Positions 51,932 to 63,797 of a DNA stretch of 64,000 nucleotides are shown here, piece after piece. Origin of the DNA: Pseudomicrostroma phylloplanum (Eukaryota > Basidiomycota > Exobasidiomycetes > Microstromatales); the NCBI GenBank assembly GCA_039545275.1, contig BCHS01000002.1:1116001-1180000 (forward strand). Direction: 5' to 3'. How positions within the stretch are numbered: the first letter of the stretch is position 1; each line of letters starts with the position of its first letter. The translations under genes and the position numbers were made by a program. The notes below the pieces were generated by a model. The model was given only the letters and a program-made list of their open reading frames with translations. It did not search any database and was not told where the DNA came from.

Positions 51932-53705
51932 GATGTTAGGGAGGATTGGACCGAGCTTGGTATTGAAAAGAGGACCGGTAGGTATTGCTGTTGATGGGGA
52001 GAGACGGGTAGACTCTGGCCCTCGATGTTATCTGTTGAGGCGAAGTGGTATCTGTGAGCCTGTAGGGTGTATGTATGCTAGGAAGCAGTCGAGCGAAAGG
52101 AAAGGCAAGGAGGCCTTGTGGGGTTATTTGTGTGTGTGGTATGGGATGGAAGATCTCCTGGTGTTTGGCGGGGAATGGAAGGAAGAGCACACCCACAGAC
52201 GGACAGCTCGACGGGCGGTGATATCCTCCAGGCAGCAGCGAGGGAATAATGGCCGTGCTTAGGTTTCCTCCGTCGTCCTTGGCCCGGCGCCGCGTCCTTC
52301 CGCCTGGGCTGCACCACCCGCACAGCTGGCAGCCCTGTGCTCCACTTCACGCCCCGCCCCCTTGCCGCGCCTTTGCCTCGAAGCAAGACACGGGGGACGG
52401 GAGGAGGCAGGCACCTCTCGGGTGGCGGAAGTCTAAAGTGTCCGCACCACTTCTTCCCCTGCCCCGCCCTTGTCCTTTGCAGGGCGGCGTCAGACGGCCA
52501 CACTGCAAGCACAAGGCAGTGTCAGATCCAGCGTGTGTGTGTGTCTGTGTCTGTGTCAGGCGCGGCAGGAGGCTACAGGAAGAACGCGATTGCACTTGCC
52601 CCTTCCTGCGGGTTCCCCACGCTGTTCCCCCACGGGCACATTGACTCTCATCGCCGATCAACAAAGAGGCCATAGCGTCGTCGAGGATTGCTCGGCATGC
52701 CCTCATGGCCGCAAAGCCAAGTCTTATTTTCGGGTGAGACCGGCCCTGCTTCTAGGCCTCGTCGCCTTTACATTAGCAGCAGCAGCAGCAGCTAGCCGAT
52801 ACGTTGCCAATGTCCCTCTTGCTGGCCAGCGCCGTGAAGGAGGAAGGCGCGCGAGGGCGGCCTTGTTGCTTCCACTTTAGAGGGAGAGTCAAGACACCGG
52901 CAGCAGCGCCATGCCCATCTGCCAGACACGACAGGCGGGTGGCGCCAGATAAATCGCCGATCTCCTGCCCTGCTTAGCCTGCCTGGGTGCCTGGCTCTGC
53001 GCCGCTCGCCCGGCCGAAGCGTCCCGTGGAACGGAAAGGGACAGATCGGACCAAAGCGGACTGACGCAACGACGAGAAGGATTGATAACGGACGACAAAT
53101 AGAGCTCGGCACACATCCGAGAAGCTTTGAGCGTGAAAGAGTGGGACTGCTCGAACTGGCCAGACAAAGATTGTATCAGATCAGCGAGGGCAACGATGGT
53201 GTCTTGGTCCGCGTATCTCCGTTGGGTGTAGGCTCAACTATGACGGGCAAGGGCGCCAGTAAAAATGTCGAGCAAAACCGCAGGAACATCCCCGTCACTT
53301 TTTTGTCATGGATGAGATGTCCAATGAAGCACATAAACAACGACCTAGCGCTCTTCATCAGTCTGGCGAGGTCTGAGACTTTCCCCAATCTTTGAAGCGC
53401 TCCGTAGCACTTTGAGTCGCCTGCAGCGTCGAGCTCGATCAAGGCTGTCACAAGCGTCGGCGTTGGACACTCATTGAATCAGCTGAAGCTTGTACTCCCT
53501 GGTAGAATCAGCTTCCTACTTGAATGGATGCGAGAGTAGCTCGGTCTGAAGCACGACTAAGAGCAGGCAAATCGTCGTGTGCTCCTTTCCGCTCTGCAGC
53601 AGTGTGGAGAAGGGCTAGTCCGTGCACAGGGCTGAACACGAAAGACGTATGCGAGACTTCTAAAGCCAACATCTTCATCCTTTGCTCACCTTGCCATCAT
53701 CCACA
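51932..53705. other. Long intergenic region before the GH2 gene
   Basis: 1.77 kb, the largest gene-free stretch. It contains a GTGTGTGTCTGTGTCTG run at 52532-52558 and an AGC run at about 52780-52793. Several open frames exist on both strands, but none shows codon bias, splice structure or protein-like composition. The left part is the promoter of the SDR gene. Confidence 0.55.
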
Positions 53706-55898
53706 ATGTCGTGGACGGATAATCTCGATCACTTCAGGCCAGACTTCTTCAGGAAAGGCTTGCCCCTGGATGACGACTTCACCGTCTTATGGGCGCCACT
53801 CAGCGACAAAGGCTGGCGAATACGCTATGATGGCGAGAACAAAGGCGTCCAAGAGCGTTGGTACAAAAGTGAACAGCACTTCGCTGGGGGCAGAGGAAAG
53901 GACATCATCATACCCAACGCGCCACAGGTGAGAATGTATGCAAGTAAGCTGAGCTGATGGACTACCGAGGCGCTGATGCAGATGTGAGCAACGCAGACGC
54001 AAGCTTCTGGACTGACCCCTCAAGAGCGAGCCAGTGTTCCCAATACCAGTGAGCAGCACAGATGCTTGGCGAACCTCGGTGTTTCGCAGCACGCGCGATA
54101 GTCTCGCTGAGCATCTCTCATCTCGTTTCGTTCTCAGTCTGGTATGCAGGCCACTTCCCGTATCCGCCAGACGCCTTCACTCTTGGATGTGTCTTCATCA
54201 AGTTCGGTGCCGTGGATTACGAAGCCACAGTCTGGCTGGACGGACAACAGGTCGGCCACCACAGGGGAGGCCATACGCCTTTTGAGGTGGACGCTACCTC
54301 ATTTGTCAAGAAGAACCACAAAGTCTTCATTGCCGTCCAAGTCAAGGATAAGGTCACTGATCTGACACAACCCAGGGGCAAGCAGGTAAGTACGCTGGCT
54401 TTGATCTGCCAAAGCGTCAAGTGCAATGAATGATGAAGACATTCCTTCCCTCTGTCCTCAGTACTGGAAGCCGCAATCCGAGTCCATCTTCTATACACCG
54501 ACTACCGGTCTATGGCAACCAGTCTGGTTCGAACTGCTACCGAGCAAAAGCAGAATAGTCAACGCTGTGCTTACACCCGACATCGATCGCGGTACCCTCA
54601 CCGTAGATGTCGACTTCGCAGACCTCGAGCAGCTTCAGTCGCCCACTCTGCAAGTCAGTTGTCGGCTGGGATCCTTTCCGATCGGCAAGACACAGCGACT
54701 CATACCTTCGGGCTCCGATAGGTCCACGATTACCCTCTCCATGGCTTTACCAGGCTCCTCGCCCCCAGACGAGTTGATCGAAAGCATGAACAAGCCAGGC
54801 TCGACTATTCTGCCCACCCAGATCACAGGAGACGCATGGAACGAGGGCGTCGCGCTATGGTCACCCGAGCATCCCTTCCTGTACGACATCCAGCTCGAGC
54901 TGCTGGACCTCGGTGAGAATGCCAGATACACGCACATTGACTCCATCATGACCTACACCGGGATGCGGAAGATCTCCGTCGAGGATGGTCAATTCAAGCT
55001 GAACAACCGTCCTTACTTCCAGCGCCTCGTCCTAGACCAAGGCTACTGGCCCCAAAGTGGCATGACGGCTCCAGACGACAAGGCGTTTATCAGAGACATC
55101 ACCAAGATGAAGGAGCTCGGCTTCAACGGCTGCAGGAAGCATCAAAAGGTAGAAGACCCGCGCTTCCTCTTCTGCGCCGACCACCTAGGTTTCCTAGTCT
55201 GGGGGGAGATGGCAAATGCATACGAATTCTCCACGAGCTATATGGAGCGCTTCACACAGGAGTGGACAGAGGTGATCAAGAGAGACATCAATCACCCATG
55301 TATTGTAGCCTGGGTCCCCGTCAACGAGTCGTGGGCTTATACCGCGCTGCCAACCAGTGCACGACAAAGAGACTTCCTCAGAACGATCTACTATCTCACA
55401 AAGAGCCTGGACCCCAGCAGACCTTGTGTGGACAATGACGGCTGGGAACACGTGATCTCGGACCTCCTCACCATCCACGACTATGCTCCTGGCGAGGAGT
55501 TGAGAATCACTGCCGCCTCGAAGGAGAAGCTGCTGGACCGCAAAGCAGGCAAGAGAGTGCTCCTCGAGGGCAGTGGCAAAGAATACACGGCTGGGCAGCC
55601 GATCATTCTCTCCGAATTTGGCGGCGTGGCCATCGACCTCGGACGCACGCACGGCGCAGCTGGCGGTAGCGAGTCATGGGGATACCACACTGCGAGGTCC
55701 GACATCGAATTCCTGAGCCGTCTCAAGAGCCTTGTAGACGCCGTAATAGATGGAGGTATCGTGCAGGGCTTCTGCTACACGCAGCTTGCCGATGTTGAGC
55801 AGGAGGCGAATGGACTCTTGACGGCAGACCGTCAATTCAAGATCGATCCCGTCAAGATCAAGGAGATCATTGGGAGGAGATCGAGGTTTGATCCCTAA
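53706..55898 (+). CDS. Glycoside hydrolase family 2 (beta-galactosidase/beta-glucuronidase-like)
   Basis: Retaining exo-glycosidase of family GH2; sugar specificity cannot be read from the sequence. Proposed exons 53706-53927, 54027-54048, 54138-54385 and 54462-55898 give 642 aa. The 22-nt second exon is required to keep phase into IWYAGHFPYPP. Domain order: N-terminal jelly roll (VWLDGQQVGHHRGGHTPFEVD), central Ig-like domain, then the TIM barrel from MRKISVEDGQFKLNNRPYFQRLVLDQGYWPQSG. The acid/base glutamate is E453 in WVPVNESW and the nucleophile E549 in ILSEFGG, both intact. No signal peptide is seen, so the enzyme is probably intracellular. The length is short for classical lacZ but normal for fungal GH2 proteins of this type. 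The exact exon 2 boundaries are the least certain part. Confidence 0.9.
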
Positions 55899-55955
55899 GG
55901 GGGAGCGTGACGGCCCTGGAGTGATGTATACCAAGTCTGTACCGTGCGCAATCCC

Positions 55956-57017
55956 TCATCGCCACCAACTGTTAACACTGACGCTAGTGTCCAAGCTCTT
56001 GATGCAGTGGAACCAGCCTTTGGGTATATACAGTGCGTCTCCTGGCCCGAGGACAGTGTGAGCTGCGCCCTGGGCTGACATTGCCTCGCCGAGCAGCGGA
56101 AAGTGCGAAGTCTGCTGCGCAGACGTAGCTGAGTGTTGATCCTCTAGCAGGAAGTCCTCGGTGGGTATCGTGCTCGTATTCGACTGGCTCGTCGTAGAGG
56201 GAGAGAGGTAGAGATTCGGTCCGCACTCAGGCGGGAAGAGATGCACGCGCTTCGTCCCAATGACCTGCACGAAGAGATTCTCATACGGGTCCCGATGAAT
56301 AGGCGTGAACGTCCCCTCGGGCCCGATCCAGACGTTCCGCCTCCACTGCTCCCGATCTCCACGAGGTCCAGCCGACGTGTGCGGGAGAGCGGGGCAGGCT
56401 TCTGCCAGCTCGGGGAGATCCGACAGGAGGTCCTGCTGCGCTACGTACCCTATCAGGTCCGGGTCCGCAGAGGGGATCGAGCGCACGATAAAGGCCTCGA
56501 GGAAGATCCCGAAGGGCATGCGCACTTTTTGCCAGCCTCCTGCCTCCCCGTCTAGGTACCCGCGGCCGCGCTTGCCCACCTCGACCTCGACTGCGTGCTC
56601 CTCTAGCCCATGCACACGACGCAGGCCCTGCAGTGTTTCCTTACCAGAGGCGTCTTGGCCGCGCCACTGCTCTAGCGCTGGCCAATGGTAAGACTCGGGT
56701 TGGCCTGAGGAGACGAGGGATGGGAGAAGTAGCGGTTGACGGGTTTCTGCGTGGAGGTGTGATGAGAAGGCAGTGAGGGTTGGGGAGTTTGAGGGACGAG
56801 GAAGGGGAGGGAGAAGGGAAACGGATGAGAGCGTCGAGGTGGCTCTGCTACAAAACGGAGACGTAGACAGGGCAGCCCGCCGGACACCTCTACTCCCAAC
56901 ATTCCGTCTCAAGGAAAAGCAAGCGCCTCGAGGCATCCACAAAGAAGCTGTCCTGGCTCCCATCTCCATCATACCGGCTGACAGACTCGTACAGAGGACA
57001 TAGACATGGACGTCCAT
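55956..57017 (-). CDS. JmjC/cupin-8 family 2-oxoglutarate oxygenase
   Basis: Predicted Fe(II)/2-oxoglutarate-dependent hydroxylase or demethylase of the small JmjC group (JMJD4/5/7-like fold). Single exon, 353 aa. Iron ligands are visible as H241 and D243 in TPIHRDPYENLFVQ and H337 in GWFHCIKSL; K256 in GTKRVHLFPP may bind 2-oxoglutarate. GPGDALYIPKGWFH and SVSVNSWW close the barrel. Residues 20-60 are basic and Ser/Arg-rich (SLRRNVGSRGVRRAALSTSPFCSRATST), like an organellar targeting sequence, which would be unusual for a histone demethylase. Several ATGs occur early (residues 1, 16, 17, 19 and 28), so the exact start is open. It converges with the GH2 gene. Substrate unknown. Confidence 0.85.
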   Translation of the reverse strand: MDVHVYVLCTSLSAGMMEMGARTASLWMPRGACFSLRRNVGSRGVRRAALSTSPFCSRATSTLSSVSLLPPLPRPSNSPTLTAFSSHLHAETRQPLLLPSLVSSGQPESYHWPALEQWRGQDASGKETLQGLRRVHGLEEHAVEVEVGKRGRGYLDGEAGGWQKVRMPFGIFLEAFIVRSIPSADPDLIGYVAQQDLLSDLPELAEACPALPHTSAGPRGDREQWRRNVWIGPEGTFTPIHRDPYENLFVQVIGTKRVHLFPPECGPNLYLSPSTTSQSNTSTIPTEDFLLEDQHSATSAQQTSHFPLLGEAMSAQGAAHTVLGPGDALYIPKGWFHCIKSLDTSVSVNSWWR

Positions 57018-57225
57018 CCACCCACCGCTTCCTATCCGCGATTTTGGTTTGCAGCTCCGCCCGTGTGGAGCTCGGCAATCTCGAAGGTCACCCCCGCTTT
57101 TCCGAATGAGCTGACAAGGCCGCCGGGCTCACTCGAGGCTTTGTATTGTTTTGATTCTACGCTTTCTCTTCTACCTTTTCTTTAGCATCTCTTCACCTGT
57201 ACTCTTCAGCTTGCCCTTTTCAGCC

Positions 57226-58300
57226 ATGTCGTCTGTCAGCATCCCAGCAGCTAGCTTGTTCGGCCTCAAGGGCGCAGTCGCCCTCGTCACCGGAGGTGGA
57301 ACAGGTGAGTAGCCGCTGACTCCTTCGGAGGGAGCAGCAATCAATGTCTGTCACCTTGTATGAGCATCGTTCCTCGATGGCTGACCTTCGCCTCCTCCTA
57401 CAACTCTCTACAGGTATCGGTCTGATGGCCGCTCGAGCTCTCGCATCCCAGGGAGCCAAAGTCTACATCACCGGACGCCGCACCAATGTCCTGGAAGCCG
57501 CCGCAAAGACGCACGGCCCTGCCCTGTCCGAGCAGGGCGGCTCCCTTGTCCCCCTGCAACTCGATGTGACCGACAAGGAGTCCCTCAGAGCCGCCGCAGC
57601 CAAGATCGAGAGTGAAGAGGGCAAGCTGCACGTCCTTATCAACAATGCCGGTGTGGAGGGTCCCGTGACAAAGACGACCGAGGTGGACTGGTCCAAGGAG
57701 GGTGACGAGGTAGCCAAGGCGGAGCACTACCGCGATCTGCACTGGAAAAGCGAGACGGTCGAGGACTGGAACAGTCTCTTTACGCCCAACGTGCACGCCC
57801 TCTTCTTTGCCACGATGGCCTTCCTGCCCCTCCTGGCCAAGGGCAACGCTGCACCCCCCACGGACAAGGCGGGTGCGATCGACCAGCTCAACAGATGGAC
57901 AGGCTCAGTGATCAACATCACCTCAATCAGCGGACTAGTCAAGCTCAGCCAGAACCACTTTGCCTACAATGCCTCCAAGGCAGCAGCCAATTCCCTCACC
58001 TACATGCTTTCCCATGAGATCAAGTTCTCCCAAGCTGGCCCACAGATTGGCCTAAGGGTGAATGCTATTGCGCCGGGCTTGTTTGCGAGTGAGATGACGA
58101 CAAAGAAGAGTACGTTGGAGAGTGGAGGGTTGAGCAGCGCGGATGATGTGGATAAGGGGATGAGCAATCCGGCGGGGAGAATTGGACTGGAGGAGGATAT
58201 GGCACAGGCCATCTTGTTCCTCAGCAGCTGCCAGTTCGCTACGGGTCAGGTCATTGCTGTTGACGGTGGCTTCACAGCCGTCGCACCCAGCAGCCGATAG
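57226..58300 (+). CDS. Short-chain dehydrogenase/reductase (RhlG-like)
   Basis: NAD(P)H-dependent SDR of the classical type; the sequence resembles fungal enzymes annotated as 3-oxoacyl-reductase/RhlG-like, but the substrate is unknown. Two exons (57226-57304, 57414-58300) give 321 aa, with the intron splitting the cofactor loop at GGGT|GIG (residues 22-29). Other motifs: YITGRR (favouring NADP), LDVTDKESL, LINNAGVEG, NITSISG and the catalytic YNASK. The C-terminus GQVIAVDGGFTAVAPSSR is standard. A somewhat long insert lies before the active site (DWSKEGDEVAKAEHYRDLHW). Codon use is well biased. Confidence 0.94.
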
Positions 58301-58418
58301 ACTAACGTCCCTCTGAGTAAGACCCCATTGTGTCGCCGATGATGTCGCAATAGATGACAATGTCTGAATTGCACAAGAGCGCCCCCTACTACCTTGGCTT
58401 TCAGCCCTCGCGCTACAA

Positions 58419-59869
58419 TCACAGGTACAGCTTGTTCTTTGAGTCCTCACCACCCAGCTTCTGGCCCAGGATCTTCCCAATTGCCAGCTCAAAGTCGGCA
58501 GAGCTGACGACGGTCCTCCTCTCCCTGAGACAATACATGCCTGCTTCTGTGCACACACCCCTCACCTCGGCTCCTGAGATCTGACCCATCTTCTCGGCCA
58601 GGGCTCGCAGATTGATGCCGCGCTGCAGAGACATCTTGCGCGAGTGGATTCGCAGAATCGAAACTCGGGCTTCTGGACCTGGAGGGGGGAATTCGATCTT
58701 TCGATCGATACGTCCTGGTCGCAAGAGGGCCGGGTCCAAAATGTCAATTCGGTTGGTAGCCATGATGATCTGCGGAAAGGCAGACGGGGCAAGGGAGTCG
58801 ATGTCAGTCATCCCACCCACAGCTGCAGACTTAAGTCTTTGCATGCCCCGGACTCTGTCACTCACCTTGATGTTCTTTGTTCCCTCGAATCCGTCCAACT
58901 GATTCAACAGCTCCAACATGGTTCTTTGCACCTCGCTATCTCCACCTCCGCTGCCTCCCTCCTTCCTGCTCGATCCGATCGAGTCGATCTCGTCCATGAA
59001 GATGATCGAGGGAGCGTGCTCTCTAGCCATGATGAACAGCTCCCTCACCATTCGACTACCTTCACCGATGTACTTCTGCACCAATTCGCTTCCACTGACA
59101 CGGATGAAACGGCAGTCTGTGTGGTGTGCTACAGCTCTTGCCAGCAACGTCTTTCCAGTACCGGGGGGACCGTAGAGGAGCACTCCCTTGGGCTGAGCGA
59201 TACCCAGACTGTCGAAGAGCTCTGGGTGCTTGACGGGCAATTCGATGACTTCCTTGATCTCCTTGATCTGCTTGTCCAGTCCTCCTACCATCTCGTACGT
59301 CGAGTCGGGCACCTTCTCTACCATCATCAGGGAGACGAGAGGGTCGACCTTGTTCGGCAGGACACGGTGAATCTGGTATGAGTCTGACCGTAGAGCTACC
59401 CTGATCGTTGGCTTCAGTTCGGCCAAAGGGATCGATGAGTCGAAGTCGACGACTGTGTGGCAGCAGTATCGTAATGGTCGGGTGTGAGCAACAGAATCCT
59501 GTAACGATGGTTCTGATCATCTTCGCCTACGCCATACTCACCGTATTTGCCCTCTGGTTGCACCTTTACGAGAATCTTCTTCTTGCTCATGACCTTGATG
59601 ACTTCTCCAACGTGACTGCCCGGCTCCTGCAACAGCTGCATCTCCTCCCTGAGTAGCCTGACTCTGGCATTGAGCTGATTCCTCTGTGCCTCTAGACGCC
59701 TGAGGTTGTGTGTCTTGTCATTGATGAGGATCTGGTATTGGGAGATCTTGGAGGCGTAGAAGGACGAGATTCCATTGGCGTTTGACTTTGCGCCTCCAAG
59801 AGTGGAGCTGCTGCCCGCAGTATTGGGCAATGTCGACGACGATGCGCCGTGGATGGCAGTGGTCGCCAT
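58419..59869 (-). CDS. RPT6: 26S proteasome regulatory ATPase Rpt6
   Basis: One of the six AAA ATPases of the 19S base that unfold ubiquitinated substrates. Three exons (59869-59542, 59452-58866, 58769-58419) give 421 aa, slightly longer than yeast Rpt6 (405). The N-terminus is disordered, then a coiled coil ([31 protein letters not shown]) and the OB-fold. The [30 protein letters not shown] block, Walker A GPPGTGKT (204-211), Walker [10 protein letters not shown] and the second-region arginines ([11 protein letters not shown]) follow. The C-terminus [11 protein letters not shown] carries an HbYX-like end weaker than that of other Rpts. The third-exon join gives [20 protein letters not shown]. 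All catalytic residues are present. Confidence 0.98.
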
Positions 59870-60233
59870 TGTGGGCGAGTGGTATCTACGGTGGGGGCGG
59901 TGGTGAGGGTGGAAGTGGCTGTGAGATGGTACCAGGGGTGAGAGACAAGTGTGAGCCCTGGCCTGGAGCGATTGAGTGGAGTGACTGACGACGCTTCGTC
60001 ACCCACAGGCTGACGGTGGCCCTGGCTGGGCTGGGCGTGGCGTGGCGTGGCCTGGCTGCCTCCGATCCGCGCGCGACGAGGTGAGGCCATGGCAAGGCGA
60101 CTCGTCGGAGTCTGAAGCCATGCGCCTTGTTGATCTCCTTCCCGCCAAACAACACCAACTTCACGCGTACGACCGGACTGACCTCACATCCTCACCTTTC
60201 CCCCCATCATCGTCCTCTTGGTCAAGGTTGAGA
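59870..60233. other. Divergent promoter: Rpt6 / Spc7
   Basis: 364 bp with GGTGG/GGGTGA repeats near 59890-59930 and tandem GGCGTGGCGTGGCCTGG near 60035-60052. I looked for but did not recognise a proteasome-associated control element. Confidence 0.45.
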
Positions 60234-63200
60234 ATGGTGCCCCCCGTGTCATCTCTGCCACAGCGGCCAACGCGTCGCTCGCTTGGTCCCACATCGTCCT
60301 CCAACAAAGATGACGCTCCTCGCGGTATTCCTGCCCCAACCAAGATTCCCAAGCGAGCCAACTCCATCGCCGCGACAGAGTTCATCAAGCGCTCCAATGG
60401 CGCCAATACAACGGCTGCGCTTGAAGACCAGAGGTCAAAGGAGAGGGAGAACATGACACAGCCGCTGCCAGCGACCAGCAGACGCAATGCCGTGAGTGCC
60501 GAGGCGTTCTAGAAAGTCCTGCAGTGGTCCCGTATGACTGACAAGATCATGAGCACTTCCGATCGTAGCCTGGACCTCGCAAATCCTCGATTCGAGCTCG
60601 GCCTCCTCAAGTCTTTGCATCGCCTTCGGGGATGACTCGTAGCCCTAATGCGCCTCCTCCCCGACAGTCCATTGGTGCAATCGTCAAGTCAAACTCTGAC
60701 GACAACATCGCCAACGCTGCTGCCTTGGTTGCAGAGATGGAAGATGACACGCCTTCCAAGAAGAGAAAGGCAGAGTCACCTCTCAAAGCTGTCAAGACTG
60801 CACGTCAGTCTCTCGCACTCGGAGCGGCCATGCGTGGTTCTCAGACTATGATCGTGGAGACGGTCAAGGAAAAGAAGATGAGGAGGGTGACGTTTAGCAA
60901 CCGCCAAGAGAGGACGTGAGTTGATCTCTAATCAGTGGATTGTGCTGTCGAATTTACGAGCTGACTTGGTCCTTCTACCCCTTCGCTTACGCAGTGACTT
61001 CATTCGCGATGAGCCCACTATGCACATTCGAGCTCCCATCGAGGGTGACGCTGCCAGCATCGCGGCCAGCACTACCGCATCTGCGAGCTCGACCTCTGCA
61101 GGCGGAGAAGGCAACTCGATCTCACGCTATGGATCCAGACTGGGCGATGACGACGATGACGAATCCTCCAGCGAAGAGGAAGAAGACGACGAGACCTCTA
61201 TGAGCATGGAGATGGCGACTGTCTCGGGCTCAGTCGCACCTCCCTCCGGTGAGGCAGATGATCAGACTATGGACCTCACCGCCCCTCTGGGCTCGACCTC
61301 TTCGGCTCGAGCCCGAGGTCGCAGGTCTTCAGGAGCAGCTTCCAATGGCAGCGTGGATATGGACCTCACTGCTGCAACCGATCGGGAGGACACCATGGGG
61401 GATGAGTCGGACCTCATTGACCTCGGCGCAGGCGAGGAGAGTGGTATGGACCTGACTATGCCCATGCAGACTGCGATCCAGAGCAAGGGCAGGCGAGCTC
61501 GCGACAGTCTTGCCTCCCATCGAGCGTTCGGGAGACCTTCGCTCAGCCGACCCCCTCGCGGTCGCCCATCTGCGTCTGCTTTCAATGATTCTGCCACGAT
61601 GGATCTCGATCTGGACGATGCTAGCAGAAGCGCTATGGAGCTCACCGAAGTCATGGGACAGGAGACGATCGACCCTGCGAGTGACGAAGAAGAAGAGGAT
61701 CTCAGCATGGACATGGACATCACCAACCAAGCAGGTAGCAGTATGGCCAGGGAAGCAGCCTCGGCCTCCTACCCTCCTCGTAGCCCACGAGCCCAAGCTC
61801 CATTGCCCAATCTGCCCTTCCAGCTTTCGCCGACCAAGTCTCCCGCTACGCCTAGCCGATTCAGGCGCTCACTCGTGGGAGCCGAGTCTCCCATGGTGTC
61901 CCCCGCACGCAGAATTCAGGCGCCCTTCGATCCGGCTCTTGGCCTTCCCTCTGCCTTGACTCCTTCCAAAGCCAATGGCTTGCCGCCTCTTTCGTACTCT
62001 GCTCGCAAAGCCTCGCCAAACAAGTTGTTCGCCTCCGAGCTAGCCGCTGCTGGACCTCCCGTCATGCGCAAGAGTCTGGGAGGAGCTTTGCCATCGGCGC
62101 ACGCTCTCAAGCCAGGCAAGACGCCGGTAGCTCTACAGACCCTTGCAGACGGAGTTAAGAAGCGCAACTCGATTGTTGCTGCTGTGATCCCTTACCCGCA
62201 GGTCGCAGCAGAAGAGTCATCTGAAGAATACAGCGGCGAGGACAACATGAGCAGTGAGGAGAGGGCATCCATGTCCTTCCAGTCTGCTCACGGAGGCCCA
62301 GAGGATGACGAAGCGTTCCGGCCTCCACCGCGAAACCTCACCCTGTCTGAATTCTTCAGTCTCTCTGGGATGAACTTCCACGATGACACACGACCTGTCA
62401 AGGTCCGTGTCCTGCCAACTCGAGAGACGAAGAAGCTCGGTGACGGCAGTGAGAAGACGGTTGCCCAGTTCAAGGCTATGGCCGGCAGCGTCCTAATGCT
62501 GGAGACGCTCGTCAATGCTTGTCGTGAGCTGCACCAATCTGGAGCTGAGAGCGAAAAGGTTCTCCGCGATATCGAGGAGCGGTTCGTCAGCAACCCGCCA
62601 GACCTAGTAAGGGAGCTCCTGAGCTTGAGCAGTGAGGCTGAAAAGAAAGAGATGGAGTCTCAATTCAAGCTCCAGAAGCAGGCTGCTCGTGCCGTCGCAA
62701 AAGAAGGTTACCTGGGCTGGTGTCTTGATAATCAGTACGGTGAAGAAGTCGTTGCCAACCTGCACTCGATCAAGCAATCTCTCGAGGACGATCTGACTCG
62801 CCTGAACGCCGACTCGGTCCGGCTGCAGCAGGAAATCCTTCCTGTCTTGAGAGACCGCCGCAACGCTCTCCGTGAACAGGTCAATCGCGTTCGCGAGAGG
62901 AAAGTGGAGATCGAGAAGTGCCCCGTGGAGGACCTCGAAGGTCTTCATGCCGGCATGGCAGAGCTACTGCCCGAATTGCAGTCCCGTCGCTCGGTCTACC
63001 TGGAAAAGCAAGAGGCTCTCGAGCGCATGCGAGCTAAGCTGGAGGAGAACCTCACCAAGAAGGCAGAGCTTGAGGAGGCCATCGAAGCCAGCCGCAAGGT
63101 CTGCGAGCAGATCCAAGGCTACACTCGTGGAGAGGCTGCCCGCCTGGCTGCGGACATCCGAGAGGTGGAGAAGCTGCATATGTGGAAACTTCGCAGTGCA

Positions 63201-63797
63201 TCGCTGTCCAAGCTCCACCTCACCCACGACTGGACGCTCGACCTGATTGTCCTTCTCGGTGCCGACGGCTCAGCAGATGACATCGAGCTCAGCCTGACGC
63301 CCTCTGCTGTGGGTAATGTCTTCCACGAGGAGTTCCTGGAGGCTCTGAAAGAGGACCTTGCTGATCGGGAGGAGCCTTGGCGCGTACCAGCCCTCATTCG
63401 GCACATTTCTACTGCTTGGACATCGGCTCGCCGCCTTCAGTCCGAGCTGTCCCATCTTTCGCTTTCATACCCATACGAGGTGCAGTCTCTGGCCAACCAG
63501 CAACTGGGAGGTAGCAAGCGTCACATCAAGGTGCAGACATCGGTCCTGCTAGCGAAGCGACGCACAAAGGTGCTCGTGACACTGCGAGTCGATTTGGATG
63601 CTCTGATCTGGGGAGACTATCAGAATCTCTTTGGTGGCGGCAATGATCTTGTCAATGTCTCGGCAATTTATGGCCAGATTGAGACGGAGGCAATGGCTGC
63701 CCTGGTCGGAGATCATCTCAGTGCAGAAGACTTTATGCTGGGAAGCGGCGCGATTGCTCAGGCTTGCCATGCTGCCGTCGAGACTTTTGCTGGATAA
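60234..63797 (+). CDS. SPC7: Kinetochore scaffold Spc7/KNL1
   Basis: Outer-kinetochore protein of the KMN network that recruits PP1 and, through phosphorylated MELT repeats, Bub3-Bub1. Three exons (60234-60491, 60569-60915, 60995-63797) give 1135 aa. The basic N-terminus contains a PP1-docking RVTF (192-195) preceded by KKMR. MELT-like motifs are MDLT at about 294, 324 and 353, MELT at 416 and MDIT at 442, embedded in acidic sequence. A proline/serine-rich linker with SPTKSP, TPSRF and SPMVSP sites follows. The conserved Spc7 domain starts LTLSEFFSLSGMNFHDD (about 650), continues through long coiled coils (residues about 790-920) and ends in the RWD-like C-terminal region that binds Mis12. 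It is about average in length for fungal KNL1. Confidence 0.95.

Noticed and set aside
53141..53451. Open frames in the long gap before the GH2 gene
   Set aside because: Short, on both strands, without codon bias, splice sites or protein-like sequence.
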